A stretch of 64,000 bases of DNA from DATKHR01 sp036557365 (GTDB lineage Bacteria; Acidobacteriota; Vicinamibacteria; Vicinamibacterales; CAVVIG01). Made by a program: the position numbers and the translations under genes. The DNA is taken from the NCBI GenBank assembly GCA_036557365.1, contig DATBHR010000065.1, positions 11,577 through 75,576 on the forward strand, read 5' to 3'. The notes under the pieces were generated by a model that saw only the letters and a list, made by a program, of their open reading frames with translations, made no database searches and was not told the DNA's origin. Shown piece by piece: positions 33,749 to 42,090 of the stretch (position 1 is its first letter; the number at the start of each line of letters is the position of its first letter).

Positions 33749-34047
33749 CCGACACCTCTATCAAGGACTTCGAAGCGGCGATCGCCGAGCTCGAAACGAT
33801 CGTCAAGAAACTCGAGGAAGGCGACCTCGCGCTCGAGCAATCGCTCGGCCTGTACGAGCGAGGCGTGCAGCTGTCGCGCTTCTGCCATGCCAGGCTCGAA
33901 GACGCAGAGCGCCGCATCGAGATCCTCAACGAGCGCGGCCAGCTGAAGCCCGCCGCGTCTCTCGACGTGAACGAGCGCCAGACTTCTCCCGTTTCGCGCG
34001 ACCGCGCCGGCCGGCCCGCGCCGGGCGACGCCGACCCGAGCCGCTGA
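33745..34047 (+). CDS. xseB: Exodeoxyribonuclease VII small subunit
   Basis: A 100-residue small subunit that packs around the long helices of XseA. The helical hairpin FEAAIAELETIVKKLEEGDLALEQSLGLYERGVQLSRFC is diagnostic, followed by LEDAERRIEILNERG. The last about 35 residues (LDVNERQTSPVSRDRAGRPAPGD) are a polar extension beyond the usual roughly 75-residue length and look unstructured. It overlaps xseA by 4 nt and is followed by ispA after 2 nt. Confidence 0.94.
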   Translation: MTDTSIKDFEAAIAELETIVKKLEEGDLALEQSLGLYERGVQLSRFCHARLEDAERRIEILNERGQLKPAASLDVNERQTSPVSRDRAGRPAPGDADPSR

Positions 34048-34049
34048 CC

Positions 34050-34973
34050 GTGACGTCAGCCAGCCTCAGCGAATTCCTGGAGCGCGCTCGCGGTCAGGTC
34101 GATGCCGCCCTCGAGCGCTGGCTGCCAAAGGCGCCCGCCTCACCGCCGATTGTGTGCGAGGCGATGCGCCACAGCGTGTTCGCCGGCGGCAAGCGGCTGC
34201 GCCCCGTGTTGACGCTCGCCGCGGCAGAGGCCGTCGAGCCGCGCGCCATCGACCTCGCGCTGCCCGCCGCGTGCGCCATCGAGCTGATTCACACCTACTC
34301 GCTCATCCACGACGACCTGCCGGCGATGGACAACGACACGCTGCGGCGCGGACGTCCGACCCTGCACGTCGTGTACGGCGACGGGATCGCCATCCTCGCC
34401 GGCGACGGCCTGCACGCGGAAGCGTTCACGCTCCTCGCGCGCGAACCGGCCGAGGACAGCGCCGACGTCGCGGCGCGGAAACTGCGCGTCATCGCAGTCG
34501 TCGGTCGAGCGGCCGGACCGGCGGGAATGGTCGGCGGACAGGCGATCGATCTGCAGGCGGCCGGACAGACGCCCGGCGGCCGCGTGACGCTCGACGCCGA
34601 AGGGCTGCGCGCGATGCACAGCCGCAAGACCGGCGCGCTGATCCGCGCGTCGGCGTCCGCAGGCGCCATCATGGCCGGCGCCGAACCGAACGTCGTCGAC
34701 GCGATCGACAAGTACGCGGCGGAGGTCGGTCTCGCATTTCAGATCGTCGACGACATCCTCGATGTCGAGGGCAACGCAGCGCAACTCGGCAAGTCGGCGG
34801 GGAAGGATGCCGCGAGCGACAAGCCGACGTATCCGCGCTTGTACGGCCTCGACGAATCGCATCGACTCGCCGACGCCTGCCTCGAACGCGCACATGCGGC
34901 GCTGGACGCCGCGGGACTCTCCGGCAGTCATCTCGCTGGCATCGCCGACTGGGTCGTCCGCCGCAAGAACTGA
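34050..34973 (+). CDS. ispA: Polyprenyl synthetase (farnesyl/geranylgeranyl diphosphate synthase)
   Basis: A 307-residue trans-prenyltransferase that condenses dimethylallyl and isopentenyl diphosphates into short-chain prenyl diphosphates. The substrate-binding FAGGKRLRPVLTLAAAEAV is followed by the first aspartate-rich motif in IHDDLPAMDNDTLRRGRPT, the MVGGQAIDLQAAG motif and the second aspartate-rich motif in FQIVDDILDVEG, then GKDAASDKPTYPRLYGLDES. The product length cannot be read with certainty. It starts with GTG at 34050, 2 nt after xseB; the xseAB-ispA order is common. dxs, often next in such operons, is missing here. Confidence 0.94.
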   Translation: MTSASLSEFLERARGQVDAALERWLPKAPASPPIVCEAMRHSVFAGGKRLRPVLTLAAAEAVEPRAIDLALPAACAIELIHTYSLIHDDLPAMDNDTLRRGRPTLHVVYGDGIAILAGDGLHAEAFTLLAREPAEDSADVAARKLRVIAVVGRAAGPAGMVGGQAIDLQAAGQTPGGRVTLDAEGLRAMHSRKTGALIRASASAGAIMAGAEPNVVDAIDKYAAEVGLAFQIVDDILDVEGNAAQLGKSAGKDAASDKPTYPRLYGLDESHRLADACLERAHAALDAAGLSGSHLAGIADWVVRRKN

Positions 34974-34979
34974 GGCGCC

Positions 34980-35732
34980 GTGCGGGACCAGCAGCCGAGC
35001 GCATCCCGCCGCCAGCGTCTCGACGTCGCCGTCGTCGAACGCGGGCTCGCGCAGACGCGTGAACGCGCGCGCGCGCTGATCCTCGCGGGCCAGGTCCTGG
35101 TGGACGGTCAGGTCGTCTCGAAGGCGGGAACGCCGACAAAGGACGCGGCGGACATCCAGCTGCGGACTCCGGATCATCCTTATGTCAGCCGCGGCGGCGT
35201 CAAGCTTGCCCACGCGCTCGACACGTTCGGCGTCGACCCGCGCGATCGACGCGCGCTGGACGTCGGCGCGTCAACAGGCGGTTTCACGGACGTGCTGCTT
35301 CAGCGCGGCGCCGCGAGCGTCGTCGCCCTCGACGTGGGACACGGTCAGCTCGACTGGCGTCTGCGCAACGACGCGCGGGTCCTGGTACGCGAAGGCGTGA
35401 ACGCGCGTTCGCTCACGGCTGATGACGTGCCGCATCGCGTGTCGCTGGTCGTGATCGACGTCTCGTTCATCTCGCTTCGACATATCCTGGGCGCGCTGTC
35501 TCCATTCCTCGAGCCCGGCGCCGACATCGTGGCGCTCGTGAAGCCGCAGTTCGAAGCCGGGCGCGACGAGGTCGGCAAGCACGGACTGGTGACCGATCCC
35601 GCGGTTCACGCGGCCGTGATCGAACGGATCACCGAGGCGGCTCGCGCATTCGGATTCGAGCGGCTGGGCCTGACGCCCTCCGTCATCACCGGCGCAACCG
35701 GCAACCAGGAATTCTTCCTGCACCTGCGATGA
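34980..35732 (+). CDS. tlyA: TlyA family rRNA (cytidine-2'-O)-methyltransferase
   Basis: A 250-residue protein with an N-terminal S4 RNA-binding domain (RLDVAVVERGLAQTRERARALILAGQVLVDG) and a C-terminal FtsJ-like methyltransferase domain with YVSRGGVKLAHAL, the SAM motif ALDVGASTGGFTDVLLQRGA, VALDVGHGQLDWRLRND and VVIDVSFISLRHIL. TlyA methylates the 2'-OH of cytidines in 16S and sometimes 23S rRNA; it was first described as a haemolysin. It starts at GTG 34980, 6 nt after ispA, and overlaps the next gene by 4 nt. Confidence 0.94.
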   Translation: MRDQQPSASRRQRLDVAVVERGLAQTRERARALILAGQVLVDGQVVSKAGTPTKDAADIQLRTPDHPYVSRGGVKLAHALDTFGVDPRDRRALDVGASTGGFTDVLLQRGAASVVALDVGHGQLDWRLRNDARVLVREGVNARSLTADDVPHRVSLVVIDVSFISLRHILGALSPFLEPGADIVALVKPQFEAGRDEVGKHGLVTDPAVHAAVIERITEAARAFGFERLGLTPSVITGATGNQEFFLHLR

Positions 35733-36652
35733 ACGTCATCGTGCTTGGCGCCGGCGCAATTGGCAGTCTCTACGCCGCAAAGCTGTCGACGCGACACTCC
35801 GTCACAGTGCTGGTGCGGCCGGGACACGCCGACGCGATCAACGAACGCGGCCTCCGCCTCGTCGGACACGAGGAAGGGACGTTTCGAATGACGGCCGTGA
35901 CAGCGCTCGCGTCCGTGCCTTCGCGGTCGCTCGTTCTGCTCACGACCAAGGTCAACGACAACCGCCTCGTCGCGGACGTCCTGGCTGCGGCCATCGAGCG
36001 CACGCCAGCCGAACACGTCACCGTTCTCTGCGTTCAAAACGGGCTCGGCGGCGAAGACGTCGTCAAGCAAACGCTCTCTGAACGCCGAATCGACGAGGTG
36101 ATCGTGCTGCGGGCCGTCACCCAGTTCGGCGCGATTTTTCAGGAGCCCGGCGTTGTGGACTACCGCGTCGCGGGACACACGCTGATCGAGCGCGGTCCCG
36201 GCAGCGACGACATCGCCGAAGCGCTGACAGCGTGCGGGCTCGACGGCCGCGTGTCAGAGAACATCAAGCAGGACGTCTGGCGCAAACTGATTTTCAACTG
36301 CGTCATCAATCCGGTCACGTCGATTATCGGATCGGATGTCGGTACCATCGCCGACCCGCAACTCGATCCGATCAAGCGGCCGATCGTCGACGAGTGCCTG
36401 GCCGTCGCCCATGCCGACGGCGTCGACTTCACGAACGATTTCATCGCGGACCTGGCGCGAATCTTCGGGCCGTCGCGAAACATCGCCTCGATGCGCCAGG
36501 ATCTTCTGAAGGGCAAGCCGACGGAGATCGATTTCATGAACGGCGCTGTCGCCGACCTCGGTCGGCGCCTCGGCATCGACTGCCCCGTGAACGCCGCGCT
36601 GGTCGCGCTCATCAAGGCGATGGAAGCGCGCGCCCGTTTTGTGGTTCGATAG
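35729..36652 (+). CDS. 2-dehydropantoate 2-reductase family protein (ApbA/PanE)
   Basis: A 307-residue NAD(P)-dependent reductase. It opens with the dinucleotide-binding MNVIVLGAGAIGSLYAAKLS, followed by LVLLTTKVNDN, CVQNGLGGEDVV and the C-terminal-domain motifs QDVWRKLIFNCVINPVTSIIG and RIFGPSRNIASMRQDLLKGKPTEIDFMNGAV. In the pantothenate pathway PanE reduces ketopantoate, but many paralogues act on other 2-oxo acids, so the substrate is not fixed. The catalytic Lys (in WRKLIFN) and the conserved Asn and Glu positions look intact. It is inserted between tlyA and nadK, where many bacteria have no such gene. Confidence 0.9.
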   Translation: MNVIVLGAGAIGSLYAAKLSTRHSVTVLVRPGHADAINERGLRLVGHEEGTFRMTAVTALASVPSRSLVLLTTKVNDNRLVADVLAAAIERTPAEHVTVLCVQNGLGGEDVVKQTLSERRIDEVIVLRAVTQFGAIFQEPGVVDYRVAGHTLIERGPGSDDIAEALTACGLDGRVSENIKQDVWRKLIFNCVINPVTSIIGSDVGTIADPQLDPIKRPIVDECLAVAHADGVDFTNDFIADLARIFGPSRNIASMRQDLLKGKPTEIDFMNGAVADLGRRLGIDCPVNAALVALIKAMEARARFVVR

Positions 36653-36658
36653 CACTCC

Positions 36659-37567
36659 ATGACCTCACGCACTTCCCCGTCGCGCATCGAGCGCGTCGGC
36701 ATCGTCGCCAAATCGCATCTTCGCGAGGCCGGTCCCCACCTGACCGAGATCGCGGCGTGGTTCGATGCACGATCGATCGAGCCGGTCTTCGAGACGGCGA
36801 CCGCGGCGCTGGCCGCTTCACTACCCGGCGTCTCGTCGCGGCGGGTGTTCGACAAGCCCGCACTCGTCGGCGCGGTCGACTTGATCCTCGTGCTCGGCGG
36901 CGACGGGACGCTCCTGTCGATGGCGGACTGCATAGCCGCGGCGAACGTCGACGTGCCGATCGTCGGCGTCAATTTCGGGCGCCTTGGATTCCTGACGGAG
37001 GTCACGCTCCCCGAGCTGTACTCGGCCCTCGAGATCGTCGTGGCCGGCCGCGCGCGCGTCGAAGAGCGCGTCATGCTTCGCGCGACGACGGTGAGGAACG
37101 GTACGGCGTTGCCGGAGCACGCGACGCTGAACGACGTCGTCGTCACCAAGGCCGCGCGGTCGCGGATGATCGAGTTGTCGGTCTCGGTCGGCGACGAGTT
37201 CGTGACCCGGGTCAAGGCGGACGGCTTGATCGTGGCAACACCGACCGGTTCGACCGCGTACAACCTCGCGGCCGGTGGACCGATCGTGCAGCCGGGGATG
37301 GAAGCGCTGGTGCTGACGCCGATTGCGCCGCACATGCTGACGAACCGGCCGATTGTCATCCCCGCTGCATCGCAGGTTCGCGTCCAGCCGCTCATGGACG
37401 CGCGCGACGAGGTCTATGTCACCTTCGATGGCCAGGAAGGCTACGAGCTGCAGCCTGGCGACGAGGTGCGCATCTGCTGCGGTGCACGCCGCCTCCGCCT
37501 GCTCCATCCGTCATCGCGGAGCTATTTCGAAGTGCTCCGCGAGAAGCTGAAATGGAACGAGCGCTAG
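36659..37567 (+). CDS. nadK: NAD kinase
   Basis: A 302-residue enzyme that phosphorylates NAD to NADP. The diagnostic LILVLGGDGTLLSMADCI is followed by GVNFGRLGFLTEVTLPEL, TLNDVVVTKAARSRMIEL, the second family motif in KADGLIVATPTGSTAYNLAAGGPIV and the C-terminal VTFDGQEGYELQPGDEV. Length is typical. ATG 36659 lies 6 nt after the panE-like stop. It ends the rightward operon; a convergent deacetylase gene ends 20 nt further on with no obvious terminator hairpin. Confidence 0.96.
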   Translation: MTSRTSPSRIERVGIVAKSHLREAGPHLTEIAAWFDARSIEPVFETATAALAASLPGVSSRRVFDKPALVGAVDLILVLGGDGTLLSMADCIAAANVDVPIVGVNFGRLGFLTEVTLPELYSALEIVVAGRARVEERVMLRATTVRNGTALPEHATLNDVVVTKAARSRMIELSVSVGDEFVTRVKADGLIVATPTGSTAYNLAAGGPIVQPGMEALVLTPIAPHMLTNRPIVIPAASQVRVQPLMDARDEVYVTFDGQEGYELQPGDEVRICCGARRLRLLHPSSRSYFEVLREKLKWNER

Positions 37568-37587
37568 CCGCACGCTGCGACTGATTG

Positions 37588-38517
37588 TTATTTTGCAGTG
37601 ATCCACGCGGGCGTTTCGGGTTCGCCCTCGTAAAACGTTTTCGGCATCCCCATCGTCAGCGCCCACCGGTGCAGCCACGTGATACCCGCCGGGCCGAAGT
37701 ATTCGTCCCGCGTCGCGAACGCGCTGTCCTTGAGCGCTTCGGTCAGCGGAACGAATTGATAGCCGCGCGCTTCCAGACGGCCGGCGAGACGATCGAACGT
37801 CGCCGCGTTCAGCTGATTCACGTGCAGCAGAAGAACCTGCGTGATCTGCCGCCCGAACAGCTGACCGGAATTCCGCTCGAAGAAGGAAAACTTATCCTCC
37901 ATGTACGAGACGAACGTGCCGGCGATCCGACGCGTCGCGTCTGCATTCTGCTGCGCCACCGCGCGGTCGTAGGCCGCGGCGAACACGTAGTCGTCGTTGT
38001 CGATGGTCACCGGAGCGACGCGATAGCCGCGAGACGCAAGGAAGTCCTCGAACGCTGTCCTCGTCTTCGCGTCGCGGCCGGTGTGAAGGAACGGATGCCT
38101 GAAGAAGCGCAGGAACGCAGCGTGCTCACGAAGGATCGGTTTGAGAATTTGATCCGCCCGGATCACGTCGGCCTGCATCTCCTCCAGGCTCGACGCGTGA
38201 AAGTCGCGGTGTGAGTAGGTATGGTTTCCCAGTTCCATCCGTCGATCGAGCCAGGCATTGAGCAGTGCGACCTGCTCGGGATCCGGTTTCCCATCGCGCA
38301 GGACCTTGCTGGCGATCACGAATCCGACCACCGGGATCCGATGCTGAGCAAACGTGTCGAGCAGGCGCGTGGTGACAGCACGGCTCGTCGCAGCGTCGTG
38401 CGCGAAGTCGCCTGCGATCGGGAGATCGTCGAACGTCACCGCGACCCGCAGCGCTGGCGCCCGGTCCTGTGCGGCGAGCCAGAATGCCAGCAGGACGAGA
38501 CTAACGGTGGTTCTCAC
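37588..38517 (-). CDS. Exported polysaccharide deacetylase family protein
   Basis: A 309-residue NodB-homology protein. GTG 38517 begins a short signal peptide (MRTTVSLVLLAFWLAAQDRAP). The metal site has the first Asp pair in RVAVTFDDLPIAGD and the His motif in ELGNHTYSHRDFH; FLRFFRHPFLHTGRD gives the third motif, and TQVLLLHVNQLNAATFDRL the last. The substrate may be peptidoglycan or another acetylated glycan, and the protein should act in the periplasm. The start overlaps the mltG end by 17 nt, making it the third gene of ruvX-mltG-deacetylase. The pairing with a murein transglycosylase supports a cell-wall role. Confidence 0.88.
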   Translation of the reverse strand: MRTTVSLVLLAFWLAAQDRAPALRVAVTFDDLPIAGDFAHDAATSRAVTTRLLDTFAQHRIPVVGFVIASKVLRDGKPDPEQVALLNAWLDRRMELGNHTYSHRDFHASSLEEMQADVIRADQILKPILREHAAFLRFFRHPFLHTGRDAKTRTAFEDFLASRGYRVAPVTIDNDDYVFAAAYDRAVAQQNADATRRIAGTFVSYMEDKFSFFERNSGQLFGRQITQVLLLHVNQLNAATFDRLAGRLEARGYQFVPLTEALKDSAFATRDEYFGPAGITWLHRWALTMGMPKTFYEGEPETPAWITAK

Positions 38518-39541
38518 GACCCGTCGTTCGCAAATCGCGGAAGTACTGGACCTGATACTTCTGCACGTTGCGATTGTGCTCGTCGAGCGTCTTCGCAAAC
38601 ACGTGCGACCCGTCGTTGCGGCTGACGAAGTACAGGAAGTCGACGTCGGCCGGATGCGCGGCGGCTTCGAGCGACGCCCGTCCAGGCGACGCAATCGGGC
38701 CGGGCGGCAAGCCGGGATAGCGATACGTGTTGTACGGCGAGTCGATGCTCAAGTCGGTCTTGTGAATGTTCCCGTCGTAGCGGTGGGCGCGCGCGAGCGC
38801 GTAGATGACCGTCGGATCGCACTGCAGCGGCATCCCGATTCGCAGGCGGTTGGTGTAGACGGCCGCAACGATCGGCCGCTCGTCGGCCTTCGCGGTTTCC
38901 TTCTCCACGATCGACGCAAGCGTCACCAGTTCGCGAACCGAGACGTGGCGACCGCGGGCCGCGTCCTGCAGTTCAGGTGTCAGGACGCGAAGAAAGCCCG
39001 CGACCATCTGGTGAACGAGCTTCGCGGCGTCGGTTTTACGCGGAAGCGCGTACGTCTCCGGGAACAGATAGCCCTCGAGATCGCGAGCCGCCGGATCGAT
39101 GTCCTTGATCGCGGAGACGTCTTTCGTCGCCGCGACGAACGCCGCGGCCGTCCCCAGTCCGTGCGCCTCGAAAATCTTCGACATGTCCGCGATGCTCAGG
39201 CCCTCGGGAAACGTGACGCTGATGACGAACACGTCGCCGCGCGCGATCTTGTCGATGACCTCGATCGGGCTCATCGGCCGATCGAACCGGTACTCTCCGG
39301 CTTTCAGGTGCCGGCCCTTGCCGCTCAGATACAGCGCGAGCCGAAACGTCCACGGGTCGCGAACGACACCTGCGCGTGCGAGACGATCGCCGATAGTGCG
39401 GCTGCCCTCTCCCGCTGGAATCTCGACGAACTGCTCGTCGCCATAGTCTTTGAATTGATCGCGCATGCGCGAGTACATCGCGGCGGCGGCCGCGCTCGCC
39501 ATGACGACGAGAAAGAGTCCGAACACGACCCATCGCTTCAT
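38501..39541 (-). CDS. mltG: Endolytic murein transglycosylase MltG
   Basis: A 346-residue YceG-like membrane-anchored enzyme. One N-terminal membrane helix (WVVFGLFLVVMASAAAAAMY) is followed by a LysM-like region with IPAGEGSRTIGDRLARAGVV and RHLKAGEYRFDRPMSPIEVI. The catalytic part has DLEGYLFPETYALPR, ELVTLASIVEKETAKADERP with the catalytic glutamate in EKE, VAAVYTNRLRIGMPLQCDPTVIYAL and SPYNTYRYPGLPPGPIASPG. MltG cuts nascent glycan strands and sets their length. It overlaps ruvX by 4 nt, a gene order found in many bacteria. Confidence 0.96.
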   Translation of the reverse strand: MKRWVVFGLFLVVMASAAAAAMYSRMRDQFKDYGDEQFVEIPAGEGSRTIGDRLARAGVVRDPWTFRLALYLSGKGRHLKAGEYRFDRPMSPIEVIDKIARGDVFVISVTFPEGLSIADMSKIFEAHGLGTAAAFVAATKDVSAIKDIDPAARDLEGYLFPETYALPRKTDAAKLVHQMVAGFLRVLTPELQDAARGRHVSVRELVTLASIVEKETAKADERPIVAAVYTNRLRIGMPLQCDPTVIYALARAHRYDGNIHKTDLSIDSPYNTYRYPGLPPGPIASPGRASLEAAAHPADVDFLYFVSRNDGSHVFAKTLDEHNRNVQKYQVQYFRDLRTTGRENHR

Positions 39542-39966
39542 CGTGTGCGATCCAGATAGTCCTGCAGGATGACGGCCGCTGCAGCCGCATCGAGTTTCTG
39601 CTTCCGACGACGCCAGTCTCGTTCGCGCAGCGCAAGACGGCTCTCGGCTTCCGTGCTCGAGAGACGCTCGTCCTCGGTGTCCACGCGAATCGTCAACTCC
39701 TGCCTCAGGGTATCGACGAACGTATCCACGCGCATCGTTGAATCAGTCGCGGAACCGTCGAGCCTCGATGGCCGTCCGACAACGATTGCCGCCAGGCCGT
39801 CGTCGTCCGCGGACAGCTGCGCGATTCGCGACAGCACCTGCTTCATGCCGTCCGAGCGGCTGCTCGCGGTCAGCGTTTCGAGCGGACGCGCCAGCGTCTG
39901 TGTCGGATCGCTGATGGCCAATCCGATCCGTTTCGCGCCGTAGTCGATTCCAAGCACTCGTGTCAT
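39538..39966 (-). CDS. ruvX: Putative pre-16S rRNA nuclease / Holliday-junction-resolvase-like RuvX (YqgF)
   Basis: A 142-residue RNase H-fold protein. The first catalytic Asp lies in MTRVLGIDYGAKRIGLAISD, the second acidic residue lies in RVDTEDERLSSTEAES, and the last is in RKQKLDAAAAAVILQDYLD. LAAIVVGRPSRLDGS corresponds to the family GLP-like loop, in which RP replaces LP. YqgF is involved in maturing the 5' end of 16S rRNA, and was earlier proposed as a resolvase. ATG 39966 begins the family motif directly. It is the first gene of the ruvX-mltG-deacetylase operon and divergent from the phosphodiesterase gene. Confidence 0.93.
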   Translation of the reverse strand: MTRVLGIDYGAKRIGLAISDPTQTLARPLETLTASSRSDGMKQVLSRIAQLSADDDGLAAIVVGRPSRLDGSATDSTMRVDTFVDTLRQELTIRVDTEDERLSSTEAESRLALRERDWRRRKQKLDAAAAAVILQDYLDRTR

Positions 39967-40035
39967 TCGACGACTGTTTCGCGGCCATCCGGGCGGCCGA
40001 TTCCCCGATGTTATAATTTCCACGCTCGCAACGCT

Positions 40036-42090
40036 GTGAAACGCCTGTTCACGTTCCTGGTCGTCGTCTCTATCGGCGCGTGGGCCTGCGGTCGCGGGCG
40101 GCCGCCGGAGAAATTTCACCAGAAACTCGTCGTCCTCGGCTTCGACGGCATGGATCCGCGTCTCGTCCGCCGCTACATGGACGAAGGCCGCATGCCGAAC
40201 ATGCAGAAGCTTGCCAAACAAGGCAGCGGTATCCGCGAGCTGGGAACGACGCACTCTCCGGAATCGCCGACGGCGTGGGCCTCGTTTGCGACCGGCGTGA
40301 ACGCAGGCAAGCACAACATCTACGACTTTCTGGTGCGCGACACGAACACGTACCTGCCGGATCTCGGCATGGTCACGCGCGAGCCGCCGCACTTCATCCT
40401 CAATTACATCCCGGTCTCGCGGCCCAACATCAAGTCGATTCGCGGCGGGACGTCGTTCTGGGTGACGGCCGGACGCGCCGGCGTACGGTCGAGCATGCTG
40501 ACCGTCCCGGTCACGTATCCGCCCGAAGACGTGCCGAACGGCGAGATGCTGTCCGGACTGCCCCTCCCGGACATCCGCGGGACGATGGGCACCTTTTATT
40601 ACTTCGGCACGGACCTGAGTCGGTACGAAGAGGGTGACACCGAGATGGGCGGCATCCTCAAGCGGCTCGTCTTCGACGGCGACGTCGCGCACACGGAGCT
40701 CGTGGGCCCGCCGAATCCCATCGTCCGTCAGCAACTGCGCGCGGCGCGCGCCAACGCACCGCTCAGCGAAACCGATCGGATGAAGATCGCGGAGCTCGAA
40801 GCGCGCCAGGACGTGCGGCTCCCGATGACGGTCCACTGGAACCGGAGCGGCCGCTCGGCCACGATCGATATCGGCGACAGCTCAATCCACCTCGCCGAAC
40901 ACGAGTGGAGCAAGTGGGTCAATCTCGACTTCAACATCAACCTGCTCGTGCGCGTCCACGGGATGGCGCAGCTGTTTCTGATCAACGCCGGACAGGAGCT
41001 GCAGCTCTACATCTCACCCGTCAACTGGCGGCCGGATAGTCCGCCAGCGCCGATGTCGTCGCCGGCGTCGTTCTCCTCCGAAATCTACGAGCGGCTCGGC
41101 ACATACCGCACGCTCGGGTGGGCCGAAGCGACCTGGCCGCTGAACGAAGATCGCCTCGACGAGAAGGCGTTCATGGACGATCTCTTTCGCGCGTTCGACG
41201 ATCGCGCGCAGGTGATCCTGCAGCGGCTCGATGCGAAGCAGTGGGATCTGCTCGTCGGCGTCATCGAGTCGACCGACCGCGTGCAGCACATGATGTGGCG
41301 GCTGATCGATCCCGAGCACCCGATGTACGACAAGGCGCTCGCCGCCAAGTTCGGCGATGCGATCGAGCGCGTCTATCAGCGCTGCGACGAATTCGTCGGC
41401 GAAGTGATGTCGCGCGTGCCCGAGGGCACGCCGATCCTCATCGTGTCCGACCACGGCTTCCATTCGTTCCGGCAGTCGGTCAATCTCGACACGTGGCTCG
41501 TGCAGAACGGGTTCATGGCGCTGCAGGGCCAGGCGCCCGGCGACAAGAAACTTCACGACCTCTTCGGCGGCGGAACGTTCTGGGAGAACGTGGACTGGTC
41601 ACACACACGCGCCTACGCGATGGGACTCGGCCAGATTTACATCAACCTCAAAGGTCGTGAGGCCCACGGCATCGTCTCGCCCGGCGACGAATCGAAACGG
41701 GTCCAGGCCGATTTGATCGAGCGTCTGCTCGCGATGACCGACCCGAAGACCGGCGCACGGATGGTCGACGCGGTGTACAAGGCCGACGATGTCTACTCAG
41801 GCGAGTTCGTGAAGAACGCGGCTGAGCTGCAGGTCGGCTTCGCGGAAGGGTACCGCGTGTCGTGGCAGTCGTCGCTCGGCGGATCGCCCCCCGGCCTCGT
41901 GTATCCCAACATGAAGAAATGGTCCGGCGACCACGGGTCGTACGACTACAAGTCCACGTCGGGCACGTTCATTTCGAGTCGGCAAATCGGCGGCAACACA
42001 CCGCTCCAAATCATCGACGTCGCTCCAACCGTGCTGAAGTACTTCGGCGTGCCGATACCTTCAGATATCGATGGAAAGCCGATCTTCTGA
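40036..42090 (+). CDS. Alkaline-phosphatase-superfamily phosphodiesterase, lipoprotein
   Basis: A 684-residue exported protein of the type I phosphodiesterase / nucleotide pyrophosphatase kind. The N-terminus (GTG start) has a hydrophobic stretch and a lipobox-like GAWAC, so it is likely a lipoprotein. The metal site begins LVVLGFDGMDPRLVRRYMDEG, the probable nucleophile lies in SPESPTAWASFATGVNAGKH, and later metal ligands are in ILIVSDHGFHSFRQ and WSGDHGSYDY. The natural substrate is unknown. A TATAAT sequence at 40012-40017 gives a plausible -10, without a clear -35. It overlaps the EnvC-like gene by 20 nt. Confidence 0.88.
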   Translation: MKRLFTFLVVVSIGAWACGRGRPPEKFHQKLVVLGFDGMDPRLVRRYMDEGRMPNMQKLAKQGSGIRELGTTHSPESPTAWASFATGVNAGKHNIYDFLVRDTNTYLPDLGMVTREPPHFILNYIPVSRPNIKSIRGGTSFWVTAGRAGVRSSMLTVPVTYPPEDVPNGEMLSGLPLPDIRGTMGTFYYFGTDLSRYEEGDTEMGGILKRLVFDGDVAHTELVGPPNPIVRQQLRAARANAPLSETDRMKIAELEARQDVRLPMTVHWNRSGRSATIDIGDSSIHLAEHEWSKWVNLDFNINLLVRVHGMAQLFLINAGQELQLYISPVNWRPDSPPAPMSSPASFSSEIYERLGTYRTLGWAEATWPLNEDRLDEKAFMDDLFRAFDDRAQVILQRLDAKQWDLLVGVIESTDRVQHMMWRLIDPEHPMYDKALAAKFGDAIERVYQRCDEFVGEVMSRVPEGTPILIVSDHGFHSFRQSVNLDTWLVQNGFMALQGQAPGDKKLHDLFGGGTFWENVDWSHTRAYAMGLGQIYINLKGREAHGIVSPGDESKRVQADLIERLLAMTDPKTGARMVDAVYKADDVYSGEFVKNAAELQVGFAEGYRVSWQSSLGGSPPGLVYPNMKKWSGDHGSYDYKSTSGTFISSRQIGGNTPLQIIDVAPTVLKYFGVPIPSDIDGKPIF

